In this document: positions 42,397-53,239 of the stretch, in pieces
Numbering within the stretch: position 1 is the stretch's first letter
How the letters are laid out: each line of letters opens with the position of its first letter
Origin: Mesorhabditis belari
Taxonomy: Eukaryota > Nematoda > Chromadorea > Rhabditida > Rhabditidae
DNA: 64,000 nt
Direction of reading: 5' to 3'
NCBI GenBank assembly: GCA_958450365.1
Contig: CAUEEP010000903.1
Coordinates: 496,001-560,000 of the forward strand
Program-made: the position numbers and the translations under genes
The notes under the pieces: model-generated
Told to the model about the DNA's origin: nothing
The model's database searches: none
The model's input: only the letters and a program-made list of their open reading frames with translations

Positions 42397-44702
42397 TCAT
42401 AATTGAGAGCTGGTTTTGCAGATAAAACGACACGGACGGGTAGGAAGATAGGTCTCCCATTTCCCAAGGTCGCTCCAAAGCTGAAATGTGCTGATTTCTG
42501 ATGGAAATCCCTTGATAAAACACTTTGCGTTATTTCACAAAAGAAATCTCCTAAGATTGATCGAAATATTTTTGGTTTAATTATGCATTGGAAATTGGAA
42601 TAAATATTGATGATTTCACGTTGAAAATCTCACCAAAGCGTGGGTGTTCGAATCCTGTCTCGGATACCAATTCGTGAAATCCACCGAACTTCCATCCGTC
42701 CATTCAAAAGCATTTCCTTTGTTCGGATTTCTCTGAATAAAGAAATTTTTATGTTTCACTGTCCTTATGTCAACCAAATCTTTTTCCATTTTAAAAATAT
42801 TCTATTGGGTTGGGGAGAATGAAGCGGCGCCAAAAATCAAAAAAATTTTTAAAACTTCTAGCAGACTTCGTCAAATAATACGCGCTTGATATCAATAGAA
42901 AAGTTAGCTAATTCTCTACAAAATGACATTTAAAAGAAAACTCAAACAGCGCCTCAGCTCAAGAAAAGGCCATTTTTTCACAAAAACTACAAACTGTTAT
43001 CTAGAAAAAACCATTGCTGGGATCCTCCTGCAAATTTGGCAACTTAAGCAATTGAATGTGCTCTATCTTTTTTATATAAACACCAAAGAAGGTTTATGTG
43101 AAAGAAACTGTTCAAATGATGAGTCGGACTCTTTGCCATTTTAACCAGCTGCGTTTGGAAGTTCATAAACTCCACGAAAGAAAAGCTTTGTGGAATCTCT
43201 CAAAAGTAATTTTGTAGAGAAATAGTGGATCCTTTTGATGAAAGAAAACGTATATTTAAAGAAGGCTTTATGCGTGCAAAAAGTGTCTTTAAAGTTTGGC
43301 GCCGAGTCATAGTCCCCAACCCAATAGTTTTTCAATTCAGATTAGATTTCTATCAGTTTCTATCATTTCAGATTTCCATCAAAGAACTATCAGTCAAACG
43401 AATCATTTTTTCACAAAGAGCCTTCCGTGAATGGCTGAAAGAACTATTACTTTCTATTTATTTATTTATTTATTTCGATAAGAAAGATTCAACCTTGAGT
43501 CCAATCGAGAACCCCCATCCCCCATTTAATCCCGAATAAACATTTTCCGCTGAAATAAATATCGATTGTTCGTGATTCATAAAGCATAAACTTCTGTGAA
43601 AGCCATGAATTTTCAGAATTGAATCATTTCGATTTCTTACCGAGTTCCTGAACAAAATTGTTCTCTTCCTGACTGTGAATTGAGACTAAATGGCTCTTTC
43701 GACGCGCACAATATGCCACGGCTTCATCGAATGTCATTTTTTGATCGATAACCTTGAGATGAAGATAAGCCTGGTTCACAACATTCACCAAACCTTGTAC
43801 CAAGAAGCGGTTTTTGCCAAATACGACCATCCATCCAGATCCAAGAAAGTCCTCGTTCGATTTCTGAATTTCTTCGTTTCTGAATTTCTTTACTTCAGAC
43901 TTTTTAAACAAGTACTCAATCAAAAAAGAAAGTTGCAAAATTAGTACAATTGTGCTTCCAGATCGTCGTTTTTCCTTTTCGTCTCGGCGATTTTCCCTAT
44001 TAAGTCCGTCTCAATTTCAGCCATTCTCGCGGAGATAGCCCTTGAGATTTCGGCGACTTTGGAATCTCTAGAAGTATTTCATTCTCAGATATTTCTTTAA
44101 GGGATCTCAAGACTCACATCTCGGCTTTCAAATCAGCATCAATCTTCGTCGATCGATCATCACTTTGCGTAATTTTCGAGTTGATCTCCGTGAATTCATC
44201 AGTTCTTTCCTTTTGTTCGCATTGACTGAAAAAGGTGAGCTTGAATTTTTCACGATTTGTTCATTTCACCCACATTTCCTTCTCGAGTCCGCAGATTTTT
44301 CCTCGAGCCTCGACGAGTTCTTGTTGGGTTTGATTCCTGAAAAGTCTTGTCATTGGGACACTCAAAGCTATTTATTGTTTATTCTATCAATTTCGCTTTT
44401 CTCCCAAAAAACCAACAAATTTCTTCGACAAGATCTCAAGAGGACGGTGTCCGGACAGTCTTTTTTTACTGCTGAAATCTAAGATCATCGAAAAAGCTCT
44501 TTCTAACCAACTTCAAAGTACGACGATCACGAGACAGAATCTCCTCTCGATCATTCGGAGACCTGAATGGTTGACAATATAGCTATTGGAAGGGAAAAGA
44601 ATACTTGAATTGATCCATTTGAACGCTTTCTTGAATGGACGATGAAATTTGATGGAAAAGGAGGAGAATCGTGATGACGAGACGGACGGCCATCACACCC
44701 AT
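42397..44702 (-). CDS. Type A membrane-anchored lectin-like gene, MITE in an intron (unit 9)
   Basis: Signal-anchor exon from 44702 (MGVMAVRLVITILLLFHQIS). Coiled-coil exons lie near 44335-44275 (ETQQELVEARGKICGLEKE), 44250-44120 (EINSKITQSDDRSTKIDADL) and 44065-43950 (MAEIETDLIGKIAETKRKND). CTLD exons: A 43879-43641 (GSGWMVVFGKNRFLVQGLVN, AVAYCARRKSHLVSIHS), B 43549-43494 (AENVYSGLNGGWGFSIGLK, four codons longer than usual), C 42732-42634 (one codon short; GEPD replaced by PRQD) and D 42480-42397 (GKWETYLPTRPCRFICKTS). A 520-base MITE lies in the B-C intron. The exon A junction is in phase with the preceding coiled coil, so this copy may be translatable. The calcium-site EPD is lost. Confidence 0.6.
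42805..43324. mobile_element. Mariner-type MITE, copy 2, inside a lectin intron
   Basis: Same element as 38982-39485 but in the opposite orientation, flanked by TA at both ends, with TTGGGTTGGGGAGAATGA at the left. It enlarges the intron between exons B and C of the 42.4-44.7 kb lectin gene without touching the exons. Confidence 0.75.
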
Positions 44703-44970
44703 TCCGCTGAATTGGTTGATTCGTTTTGAATTCGGGGAATTGGGAAGAACAAATGAGGCTACGATGCGATAAACAATTGTTTTTTTACGGAAAAGAGCTT
44801 TTGAGAGCTCTGAAATTGTTTAGAAAAGCGATCGCCTTCCAACCGACGATTGACTCATTAAGCCGTTGAAACAATCGCTTCCAATAGCACTTCAAACAGA
44901 AAAAAAAGTGGCATTTGAGGAAAAATAAAACAATCAGTTCGTGTGAAGCTGGTGAGTGATAAAACGCGGA

Positions 44971-45538
44971 GTTTGAAACAAAAATGTGGGTATTTTCATG
45001 TGTGTTTCCCAGACTTTGCGAAACTCCATTCAATATTCTTTAATTATTTCAGAGATAATAAAACGGTCAGAGATCGAGAAGTGGCACATAGATTTGTGAA
45101 TTATATCTGACAAAAAACTGCCTCTTTTCGTTGAAGCTTGTCTATGAGCTTATGGCCTTCGATGATGTCCATGGCATATTGTGTCTCAGGGGAATGCTTG
45201 CGAGTATGTAACTTTATCGTGAAACAGAATATCTAAAAACCCTTTTGAACTAGGAAATCACAAACTGATGACAAAGAAAACTCTTCGAGTCAAATATTTC
45301 CTGATATCGTTATAGCCCGACGAAGATCTCGACGCAGCCAAACGGACTGAAAATGGCAGCAACGGGCGGCATTGATGACCATGCAATTGCTCGGCGAGGT
45401 GAGCAGCGCCTGAAATCGCAAATATCTACAATATGATATCAAGGATCTTTCCTTCCTAATTAGTGCAGTCCTGGGTGATTCGGAGATTGGCGATTAGATC
45501 CACTGATGTGATTCTCTAGCTTCTGCATAGATGAATGA
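44971..45538. other. Insertion splitting a type A lectin 5' flank
   Basis: The upstream block of the 44.7 kb lectin gene runs to AAAACGCGGAGTTT (about 44970) and resumes at ATCAGGAGACTACTTT (45539). In the 36 kb copy these two stretches are adjacent. The roughly 570 inserted bases contain no recognised gene. AAAAATGTGGGTATTTTCATG near 44985 has a close match near 45760, so the same donor sequence may flank the locus on both sides. Confidence 0.5.
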
Positions 45539-46049
45539 ATCAGGAGACTACTTTGTGGGAAGGTCAACTGAATGTGCTGCCCAAATCATATGAGCCTTAG
45601 ACCATTCGACGCAGAGTTTCACACTGATCAGGATGCTTTTCTTTTTTGCTACACGCTTTCAAAAGTTATAAAGCTTAAAAATTTTTCGCTTGGGAAATTG
45701 TGGTCGAATAAACTTCGGACGAAAAAAGGTTGGTGTATGAGAAAAATGCCGAGCCTGAGACAAAAGTGTGGGAATTTTCATGTGTGTTCTCAAGACTAAA
45801 TTGAAAATACAACTAATTGGAGGCTTGGAAACTCTTTGCGAAACGAAATAGCCAACGTTGTGAGAATTTAAAAGTTCTAAAATATTTATTATTATATCAA
45901 TCAGTTCATTTTTAATCAGGGCTGTACATAACACCTCGAATAAATGAAACCAAACGAAATGATAGTATCGCCGTGCATAAAGGAGGCTTTTCCCTCGACC
46001 AAAGAGTCGTTGTGCCAAAGTTGTTACAGAAACGACCTTGATTGATTTC

Positions 46050-46300
46050 TCCGTCTTGCACTCGAATCTTGGCTTTTCCGTCTCCCACTTCCGTATTTTG
46101 AGTTCTTCTAAAAAGAGTTCGATTTTTATCAATATTTTATGCTGACAAAAAAGAAATTACAAACTTAATACAACTGTGCTTCGAGATCGTCGTCCTTCCT
46201 TTTCGTCTCGGCGATTTTCCTTTCCAATTCTCGATTTCTCTCCCTTCCGTCAACCAAATCGGCCTCCAACTTAGGAGGATAGACCCGCCATTTACCATCC
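46050..46300 (-). pseudogene. Coiled-coil exon fragments of a lectin unit
   Basis: On the minus strand, about 46270-46175 reads KLEADLVDGRERNRELERKI, AETKRKDDDLEAQL, and about 46110-46055 gives EVGDGKAKI-like remnants of the next coiled-coil exon. No start and no CTLD exons are joined. Confidence 0.6.
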
Positions 46301-46321
46301 TGACTATGAAGCTGTTGTTCT

Positions 46322-46535
46322 CCCATCAGAAATGACTTGCTAACTTCATTTGTTTGTGCTCTTCAAAATTTGTTGATTACATATTTTAACAGAGCATCTC
46401 CACTATCATCAAGTTCAAAAACTTTCTAACTAAGCCTTCTGTCAAAGGTTTTATGTATGTGAACCGTGAGACACGACGAATTCTTGAGAATCCTACTCGA
46501 CAATTTTGTTGTATATACTGTCTTAGCTTATTTTA
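46322..46535 (+). repeat. Dispersed repeat S, copy 2
   Basis: Matches 55255-55490 and, inverted, 24857-25075. Landmarks: CTTCAAAATTTGTTGATTAC and ACTGTCTTAGCTTATTTT. It interrupts lectin remnants on either side. Confidence 0.6.
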
Positions 46536-46549
46536 CACAAAAAAAACTC

Positions 46550-46805
46550 CTGAGATCGAGATGAGATTCTGTCTCGTGATCGTACTTTGAAGTTGGTCAG
46601 AAAGAGATTCACCGTCCGCTTGAGATCTTGAGAGGGTGTTGAAAATCCAATCCAACCCAATCCCAACACATCAGCGGGTCTCCAAACTCTCACGGGTCTC
46701 CGAACCAGCCAGTAGGCAAAGCGAAAGGGCCAAGATTGGAGAGCTCGAGGGGAAAATCACCGCGTTGCAGAGCAAAATCTCTGGCTTTGAGACCCAAATC
46801 CGGGT
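46550..46805 (+). pseudogene. Lectin-unit coiled-coil fragments (plus strand)
   Basis: Near 46556-46605 the frame reads DEILSRDRTLKLVRKR (anchor-proximal exon) and near 46720-46800 KAKIGELEGKITALQSKISG. About 110 bases of unrelated sequence lie between them. No CTLD exons follow before the next gene fragment. Confidence 0.6.
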
Positions 46806-47119
46806 TTATTTGGTATCTCTTGTCGACTGAGACTTGAGATAATAGTTTTTTCACTCCCAAAAGACCCATTTCACTCAGTCCAATCAATTCCTCTCGAGAA
46901 TTTGTCATGGATCAGGATTCCTCACATATTAATAGGTGACAAAGCAGGTATTCGTTTTTATTTGACACGCTTCACCCAATGAGATTCCAATGAAAATCTA
47001 CGTTTAAGAGAGGAGGTCGTGTTGACTTTCTTCGTTTCAATTATTCTACTAATTGATCCACTTCTAGTAGCGTTTCCAATATGGCCTACAAGATTATAAA
47101 AACGTTTCATTTGAAGCTG

Positions 47120-47583
47120 ACTCTTTTCGATTTCATTTCAGAGTCGCGTCTTTGGCGATTTCATCTACGCGGCAAATGGCAAATTGAATGAGATACAATA
47201 TGTATGTTTGTGTAAGCCATCAATATAGAGACTGAAACCTTTCAGATCTCCAAAGAGACTTTGCAACAAGTGCTTGCCAACAACGAGGATCTCCGACCCT
47301 TGGGTAGAAAGCTCAAGTTGGTCGGGGGATGCGGGCGGTTTAATAAGAATTGCAGTCACAAATTCGACGAGGCTTTTCCGGGACTCGATCGAAGCAGCTT
47401 CCTTATCTCTCAATATTCTCAAGGGCTTTCGAGGAAACTCGATATTTCTTCTATCAGCTTGATGTTCAATTGTCAATTTCAGAATGTCAACACCGGAATT
47501 ATGGAAAAGTTCTTGGAGCAGAGGAAAGCCACCGATCTCAACACCGGTCTCATCGCGCATTTTCGGGACGAGGTGCAATTTTG
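47120..47583 (+). other. Exon-like gene fragment, unknown function
   Basis: TTTCAG at about 47140 leads into SRLFGDFIYAANGKLNEIQY; after an intron-like gap, TTTCAG (about 47246) leads into ISKETLQQVLANNEDLRPLG, RKLKLVGGCGRFNKNCSHKF and, after another TTTCAG (about 47482), NVNTGIMEKFLEQRKATDLN, TGLIAHFRDEVQF-stop (47583). The compositions look coding and the C-terminus is clean. I do not recognise the family and cannot find its first exon. Confidence 0.45.
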
Positions 47584-47718
47584 AGCTGATGAATTTATGT
47601 GATGCTGATGATACAGATAGCTAAAGGCTTTGTGTCTCTTTTCTGTTGTTCCTTGAGCTATCTGTTCAGGAATCCTTGAGGGGATTCTAGTCCTATCCAA
47701 AATCGATCATTCTCAGCA

Positions 47719-48117
47719 ATGAGCTTCCTACTACTCAAAATTTCCCCAAAATTGAGGGGGTTTGCTTTTAAATCGGCTCGTTTCGCCGAATGGATCATTT
47801 TATTGAAAACTTGCAGAGCGCTTCGTCAATACGTGCTTCTAAATGGTGTCTTTCCGAAGAAACTTCATTCAGTAGAGGTCTACTTTAGCCGTGTGGCGCT
47901 AATCGATGGAGAAATACTCACTTGCTTACAATCTCTGTCCTTTTTATCAATACAATTGCTACAAATTACAATTTACAAGCCCGAGTTTTCTTTCCGAAAC
48001 ACCATTGAGAAAGGTTTCCGTGCTCTGAGGCAATTTGTCGCTATTTTCTGCGCAAAATCTCTTGCGCTAGTTTTTGATTTATGGCTTTTTTCTCGGATCC
48101 TTCAAATAATCCATTAA
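47719..48117 (+). other. Open frame of 132 codons, hypothetical
   Basis: The frame begins MSFLLLKISPKLRGFAFKSA and is rich in hydrophobic and basic residues. CRALRQYVLLN and FRALRQFVAIF are two similar internal pieces about 70 residues apart. No family is recognised. It directly precedes the frameshifted pseudogene at 48.1 kb and may be an upstream part of the same broken gene or a chance frame. Confidence 0.25.
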
Positions 48118-48880
48118 ATTGTACTCATAAAATGCTCGACTTTATGCCGACACTCGATTTTGTTGCCGATCTTATGCCTCAATTCACCGGTAGTTTTAAG
48201 AGGATCCTTTCAAAAGCGTTTTCACAAGTGACCAGAAATTCGAGATGTATTTGTCGATTCGGAATTTGGGGTTTATGAGTGGCCCGCCAAGATTGCCTTG
48301 TGCTTGCCAACCGAGATGTTCACTGAAATTCGGTGTTCCTGATGATTCTGAATATCCGTTTCCCAAAGAGATGCAAATTCTATGAATGCACAGAACAGGC
48401 TTTTATTGAATTGTTACAAAATTATACAGAATTTCGAGAAGCGCTGAACGATCAATTGAAAGTGAGAGAAGGAGGCTCGATGATTGGCCCGTTTAAGGGT
48501 GATCCTCTTCAAAATTTGTCTTTAAAGTCTAAAGACAATTTCGATGAGGTTGGCGCATTTCTTTTCCTGCAATGCCCAAGCAATACCGGTAGAAAAGGAA
48601 AAGAGAAGAGACATATTTTGTTCTACTCGATCATCCGAAAAACTATAAAACTGGAGAGAATATCCCTTGTTTTGATTATTCGTTTAATTTCTACAAAATT
48701 GACGTAAAAGAAGTTGATCAGCATTTCGAAAAGTTGACTTCATGGGACAAATCCCTGGTTTCGATTGACTTGGAAATGAGTGCACGCATTGTGAACCTGG
48801 AGGATGAGGGAACAATGGCGACATCTGCTAGACGCAAAGAGATTTGGCGTGTTTTTGCTATTGGACTTTTATCATAAACT
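48080..48880 (+). pseudogene. Multiply frameshifted gene of unknown function
   Basis: Coding signal jumps between frames: MLDFMPTLDFVADLMPQFTG (about 48133-48195), EWPAKIALCLPTEMFTE (about 48280-48330), DDSEYPFPKEMQIL (about 48338-48380), then ECTEQAFIELLQNYTEFREA and MIGPFKGDPLQNLSLKSKDN in a shifted frame. After a shift near 48612 come YFVLLDHPKNYKTGENIPCF, WDKSLVSIDLEMSARIVNLE and a stop at about 48880. At least three frame changes are needed over 600 bases and no splice sites sit at the breaks. I do not recognise the family. Confidence 0.55.
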
Positions 48881-49540
48881 TTTTGTTTCAAATTCATTGA
48901 AATTTCCTGCAGTTTCAGTAAATTCTCTTCTTTCAGAGAAAACAAGAGTATTTTAACGTTAACAAAAATTCTTCGTGATTTCCGTTTCAACACTCGACTT
49001 TTTTGGAAATTTTATGAAAAAAAAAACCTTGAACCTTCTTCTTAGGGTCGAGGGTAAGAAAACAGTTTCACTTTTAAACGTGTTTTTGGACAGAGGACAG
49101 AACGATTTGGGCAGAGGGCCATCGTTTAAAATAGTTTTTAATGAATTCTAAATTCTGGAGTCATGTGGCCCCCCTTACCTACCTTTTTGGAACAGCCGAT
49201 TTTGAGGTGTTGAAAAGTAGAACGACATGTCTCTTAGGTTGGGGGGGGGGGGGGAATTGCCAAAATAATGCGAATTTTTTGTGACCCGAATTCTTATTTC
49301 AAAAAACAATAAATGACGAGGATTAAGATAAAAGGAATTCTTCATTATTATTTAGCATATCATGCCATCTTTTGCTTCAATTTAATAATTCCATTTTCTA
49401 AGAGCTGGAGACTTTTTGACGAAGAATACCTGGTGTTAGGATAATGTGTGTGGATGTATCAGAAGTATGTCACAACTCATACAATGCAAATCTCTGTGTG
49501 TTTTTAAATTGCGCTTTCCCGTCCTTTCCCTCTATTTTCC

Positions 49541-49694
49541 GTGATAAGAAATCCCTATTTTGCTTGGCAACGAACTTCTTGTTTGATTTTTTTCTTCTCA
49601 ATTATGCCTCTTTAGTAGCTGTTTCCTTTCATTTTCACTTGTTCTTCGAGAGAATTCAGTCATTTTGTAGGCATCCAATCGTCTAGCAACCGAA
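49541..49694 (+). promoter_or_regulatory. Type B lectin 5' flank, copy at 49.6 kb
   Basis: Matches 11904-12057 and the inverted copy at 58201-58360. It ends CATTTTGTAGGCATCCAATC, with the start codon about 25 bases after the TTTTGTAG. See the 11904 entry for the trans-splice inference. Confidence 0.4.
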
Positions 49695-51542
49695 ATGGAC
49701 AATCTCTCGAATCTTCCTACTCGATGTCTTCAGAGCATCTCTTCTTATTCCAAATCTCCAGAAATGCCCGAAACGACTGAAGAATTGCTTGCAAAGAGTG
49801 TCAAACGCATAGAGGAACCGGCCATCTCGTTGAAGAAAATCGCCCAACTTGAAGCTGGTTTGTGGGTTTTTCGCCAAGTCTTTGCTTCTATCAAAAACAG
49901 TCTTTAATTTAATTGAAGAGTTTAGAAAAGAAATGAAAAAGGACAAAGAGGTCGAGATCAGTCAATTGACAGCAAAAATGGCTCAAATCGAGGCGAATAT
50001 GAAAATCGCGAAGTTTGAGGCTGATTTGGTTGACGGAAGGGAGAGAAATCGAGAATTGGAAAGAAAAATCGCCAAGACGAAAAAGAAGAACGACGAGCTC
50101 GAAGCACAATTGTACTAATTTTGTAATATACTTTTAGACAGGCTCAACATAGAATATAGATAAAGATCGCACCGTTTTTAGAAGAGCTCAAACTACGGAA
50201 GTGAGAGACGGGAAAGCCAAGATTGGAGAGCTCGAAGGGAAAATCAACGCGTTGCCAGCAAAATCTCTGACCTCGAAACCCAAATGTGAGTTTATTTGGT
50301 ACCTCTTGTCGACTGAGACTTGAGAAAACAGTTTTTTCATTCTCAAAACACCCATTCCACTCAATCCAATCAATTCCTCTGTAGACAATTTGAAATGGAA
50401 AACAAAACGGACGAAATTGTGAAGTGGCGGGCCGATTTGTGAGTTTTTTTAAGGAAAAGGATTGAGTATTTGTCTAAAAAACCTGTGAAATTGAAAGCTT
50501 ATCAAAAAAATCCAGAATACGAACGATGACTGGGGTCTTGGATCTGAATGGATGGTCGTATTTGGCAAAAACCGCTTCTTGGTACAAGGTTTGGTGGATG
50601 TTGTGAACCAGGATTATCTTCATTCCAAGGTTATCGATCAAAAAATGACATTCGATGAAGCCGAGGCATATTGTGCGAGTCGAAAGGGCCATTTAGTCTC
50701 AATTCACAGTGAGGAAGAGAACGATCTTGTTCAGAAACTCGGTAAGGATAGGATTCAATTCTGAAAATTCATGATTTTTGCAGAAATTTTTGTTTATAAA
50801 CCAAAAACAATCGATATTTATTTCAGCGTATGCTGTTTCTTCGAATCGGTTCTGGATCGGACTAAAGGTTGAATTCTTCTTATTGAAAGACATAAATAAA
50901 AAGAAAGTAATAATTCTTTCAGCCATTTTCGGAAGGCTCTCTTGAAAAAATGATTCGTTTGACTGATAGTTCTTTGATGTAAATCTGAAATGATAGAAAT
51001 TGATAGAAATCTAATTTGAATTAAAAAACTAGAATAGATTTAAAACGGAAAAAAATTTGGTTCAGATATATATATAAAAAAAAGATTCGTTTGATTGATA
51101 GTTCTTTGATAGAAATCATGGTTTCAATTGAAAGACTAAAATAATTGTAATAATAAGAAAGTAAAATCGGATCGAAGCATCAATGTCTAAACATAAAAAT
51201 TTCTTTATTCAGAAAAGTTCGAACAAAGGAAATGCTTTTGAATGGACGGATGAAAGTTCGGTGGATTTTATTAATTGGTTTTCGGGACACCCGGATTCGA
51301 ACACCCACGCTGCAGTGAGATTTTCAACGTGAAATCATCAAGATTTATTCCAATTTGCAATGCATAATTAATTCGAAAATATTTCGATCAATTTGAGGAA
51401 ATTTCTTTTTGTGAAATAACGCAAAGTGTTTTATGAAAAGATTTCCATCACATTGCAGCTTGGGAGCTACTATGGGAATTGGGAGGCCTGTCTTCCTACC
51501 ACTCAGTGCCGTTTTATCTGCAAAGTCAGCTCTGAATTCTGA
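49695..51542 (+). pseudogene. Type B coiled-coil lectin-like gene, one-base deletion (unit 10)
   Basis: The first exon begins MDNLSNLPTRCLQSISSYSK at 49695 and continues to KRIEEPAISLKKIAQLEAGL. Coiled-coil exons: about 49929-50114 (EISQLTAKMAQIEANMKIAK, GRERNRELERKI), about 50191-50286 and 50390-50441 (ENKTDEIVKWRADL). In the second of these, CAGAGC is reduced to CAGC, shifting the ALQSK frame. CTLD: A ending at 50741 (WMVVFGKNRFLVQGLVDVVN; AEAYCASRKGHLVSIHS), B 50827-50867 (AYAVSSNRFWIGLK, one codon short), C 51213-51314 (INWFSGHPDSN) and D 51459-51542 (GNWEACLPTTQCRFICKVS). Exon D has two extra cysteines near the place of the missing canonical one. Downstream the flank is cut by a mariner. 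Confidence 0.75.
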
Positions 51543-51714
51543 TGAATGCTTTTCGTGCTTTTCTGTGCATCAAAACGAATAAATCCCATTTCATTCAATC
51601 TTCTGAAAACACAGAACTGCACATTATCTTTTCCTTTATTTTTGAATTGTTTGTCCAAAATCTCGTCTAAAAAGTTCTCCCAAAAACCCTGAATTCCGCC
51701 TGAAGGTCAATCGA

Positions 51715-52349
51715 GTTTTATTGTCTCGGATTTTATTGAAAAAGGCTACGGGCAGTGCTTTTATTGAAAGCATGTTGACGATGGACGAAAAGTGGATATA
51801 TTTCAATAATTCAACACGCAAAAGACAATGGTTGAGCAAAGAAGAAAGGCCGATTCCGACATCACATCCAGAACTTTACGGAAAGAAAGTTATGCTGTCA
51901 GTCTTTTGGAATATGAAAGGAATCGTTTATTTTGAACTACAAAAATCTTCAAAAACTATAACTTCTCAAATCTACGCCGAACAGCTGAAGAAAGTTGATG
52001 AAATTCTACGAGAAAGAGGTGTTAATCCAAGGACAATCCATTTGCTCGCTGACAATGCCCGGGTACACACATCAAACTTGGCTCAAAACACCATAGAAGA
52101 ATTAGGCTGGAAACTTGTGCCTCATCCGCCATATTCGCCTGATGTTGCTCCCTTAGATGTTACCACTTGTTCCTGTCTATGCACCACTCTCTTGCAAATC
52201 TAAAGTTTAACAATCTTGAAGAAGTCGAAATTTGGGTGCAAGACTACTTTGCGTCGCGGGACCCCGAATTTTTCGAATCAGACATCCGAAGTCTACGCAA
52301 AAAATGTAAGAACATAGTTGATAATAATGACAAATATCTTTTGGAATAA
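51715..52349 (+). pseudogene. Mariner transposase, catalytic half, frameshifted
   Basis: MSRILLKKATGSAFIESMLT leads into MDEKWIYFN (first aspartate), LLADNARVHTSN (second) and PPYSPDVAPLD (third region). There one frameshift near 52160 turns the usual YHLF region into VTTCSC; the continuation LSMHHSLANLKFNNLEE to KYLLE-stop (52349) is in the next frame. The helix-turn-helix half is missing. It sits in the downstream flank of the 49.7-51.5 kb lectin copy. Confidence 0.8.
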
Positions 52350-52359
52350 AGTTGTTTTC

Positions 52360-52620
52360 TTATTGATTTTCGAGGTGTTTGAACGTTGCGTATAATACGC
52401 AGTTTCTTTTGCAAGTCCCTAGTAGTATGGCCAATATTCCAATCATTCCGGTAAAGTCGCTACTTGCCGGCAGTTGGTCGAATTGACTCGGTTGTCGAAC
52501 GGTATACTGCAAGATCATCACGATGCCAACGGCAAAGAAAATTGCTGACGTCTGAAAAGAGTTCCGATTGATGAAATTGCTGTTTCCACTTACCATAGCA
52601 AAATATGCGATGACTCTCAT
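52360..52620 (-). CDS. Small predicted membrane protein or 3' end of one
   Basis: Two exons on the minus strand: MRVIAYFAM (52620-52594), then GTAAGTGG and an intron ending TTTTCAG, then TSAIFFAVGIVMILQYTVRQ and DFTGMIGILAILLGTCKRNC to a TAA at 52360. Both hydrophobic stretches are long enough to span a membrane, with a polar loop between them. About 70 residues in all, which is short, so it may be the end of a longer gene whose start was lost at the CACAAGAATCAGAAATG tandem repeat upstream (about 52625-52665). No family is recognised. Confidence 0.4.
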   Translation of the reverse strand: MRVIAYFAMVSGNSNFINRNSFQTSAIFFAVGIVMILQYTVRQPSQFDQLPASSDFTGMIGILAILLGTCKRNCVLYATFKHLENQ

Positions 52621-52869
52621 TCTTGTGAGTCACAAGAATCAGAAATGATTCACAAGAATCAGAAATGGCAAGCAAATCGTACAAGCGATGAACATTTGCT
52701 CGTTTTTCGTCGAGCGCTAGCGCTAATCAACATCTCACTGGCAGATCTGTCATTTGACTGCTTTTCTCTATTAAAAGTTGTCAAGAAAAGCTTTTCAATA
52801 TTTCTGGAACCGTTCGCTTTGTTTTAATGACTTTTACAGGAAGATGTCGAAGAAACTTATAAAAAAGGA

Positions 52870-53230
52870 TTATCTTTGACAAAACTCTAATCTAAATTAT
52901 TGATAGATCAGAAGCCCAAACTTAATAAAAGCTATTTACAGAAAACTAAAACAAATTTGGTGGACTATTTCATTATAAAAATTCATTTGAAGAGTTGTGA
53001 TTCTAGTAAAAGAGTCAAAATGCGTTTTTAATTAAATTTCAGATAAATAGAGAGCAAGTTTGAAATAGCGCATAAGACCTCCCCCCAAGATGACAACTCA
53101 GGGTGTCCCCGAATCGGGACAATCGCCGATTTTCATGGTTTTGGTGTCAAAAGGTACTGTCCAGAACTCAAACTTATAAGATTCCAAAAAAGATTGGAAA
53201 AAAAAAGATTGAAAAAAATAATGGAAAATA
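52870..53230. other. AT-rich stretch, no gene recognised
   Basis: Low-complexity A-rich sequence (several runs of 6-8 A) with short frames only. It leads into the foldback element at 53240. Confidence 0.4.
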
Positions 53231-53239
53231 AAGAAAATA

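Noticed and set aside
45659..46132. 157-codon minus-strand open frame
   Set aside because: Its first part is an out-of-frame lectin coiled-coil exon and the rest shows no family or splice support, so it is probably a chance frame.
49241..49254. Run of 14 G
   Set aside because: A single homopolymer with no repeat partner is more likely a simple-sequence tract (or a length error) than a G-quadruplex array.
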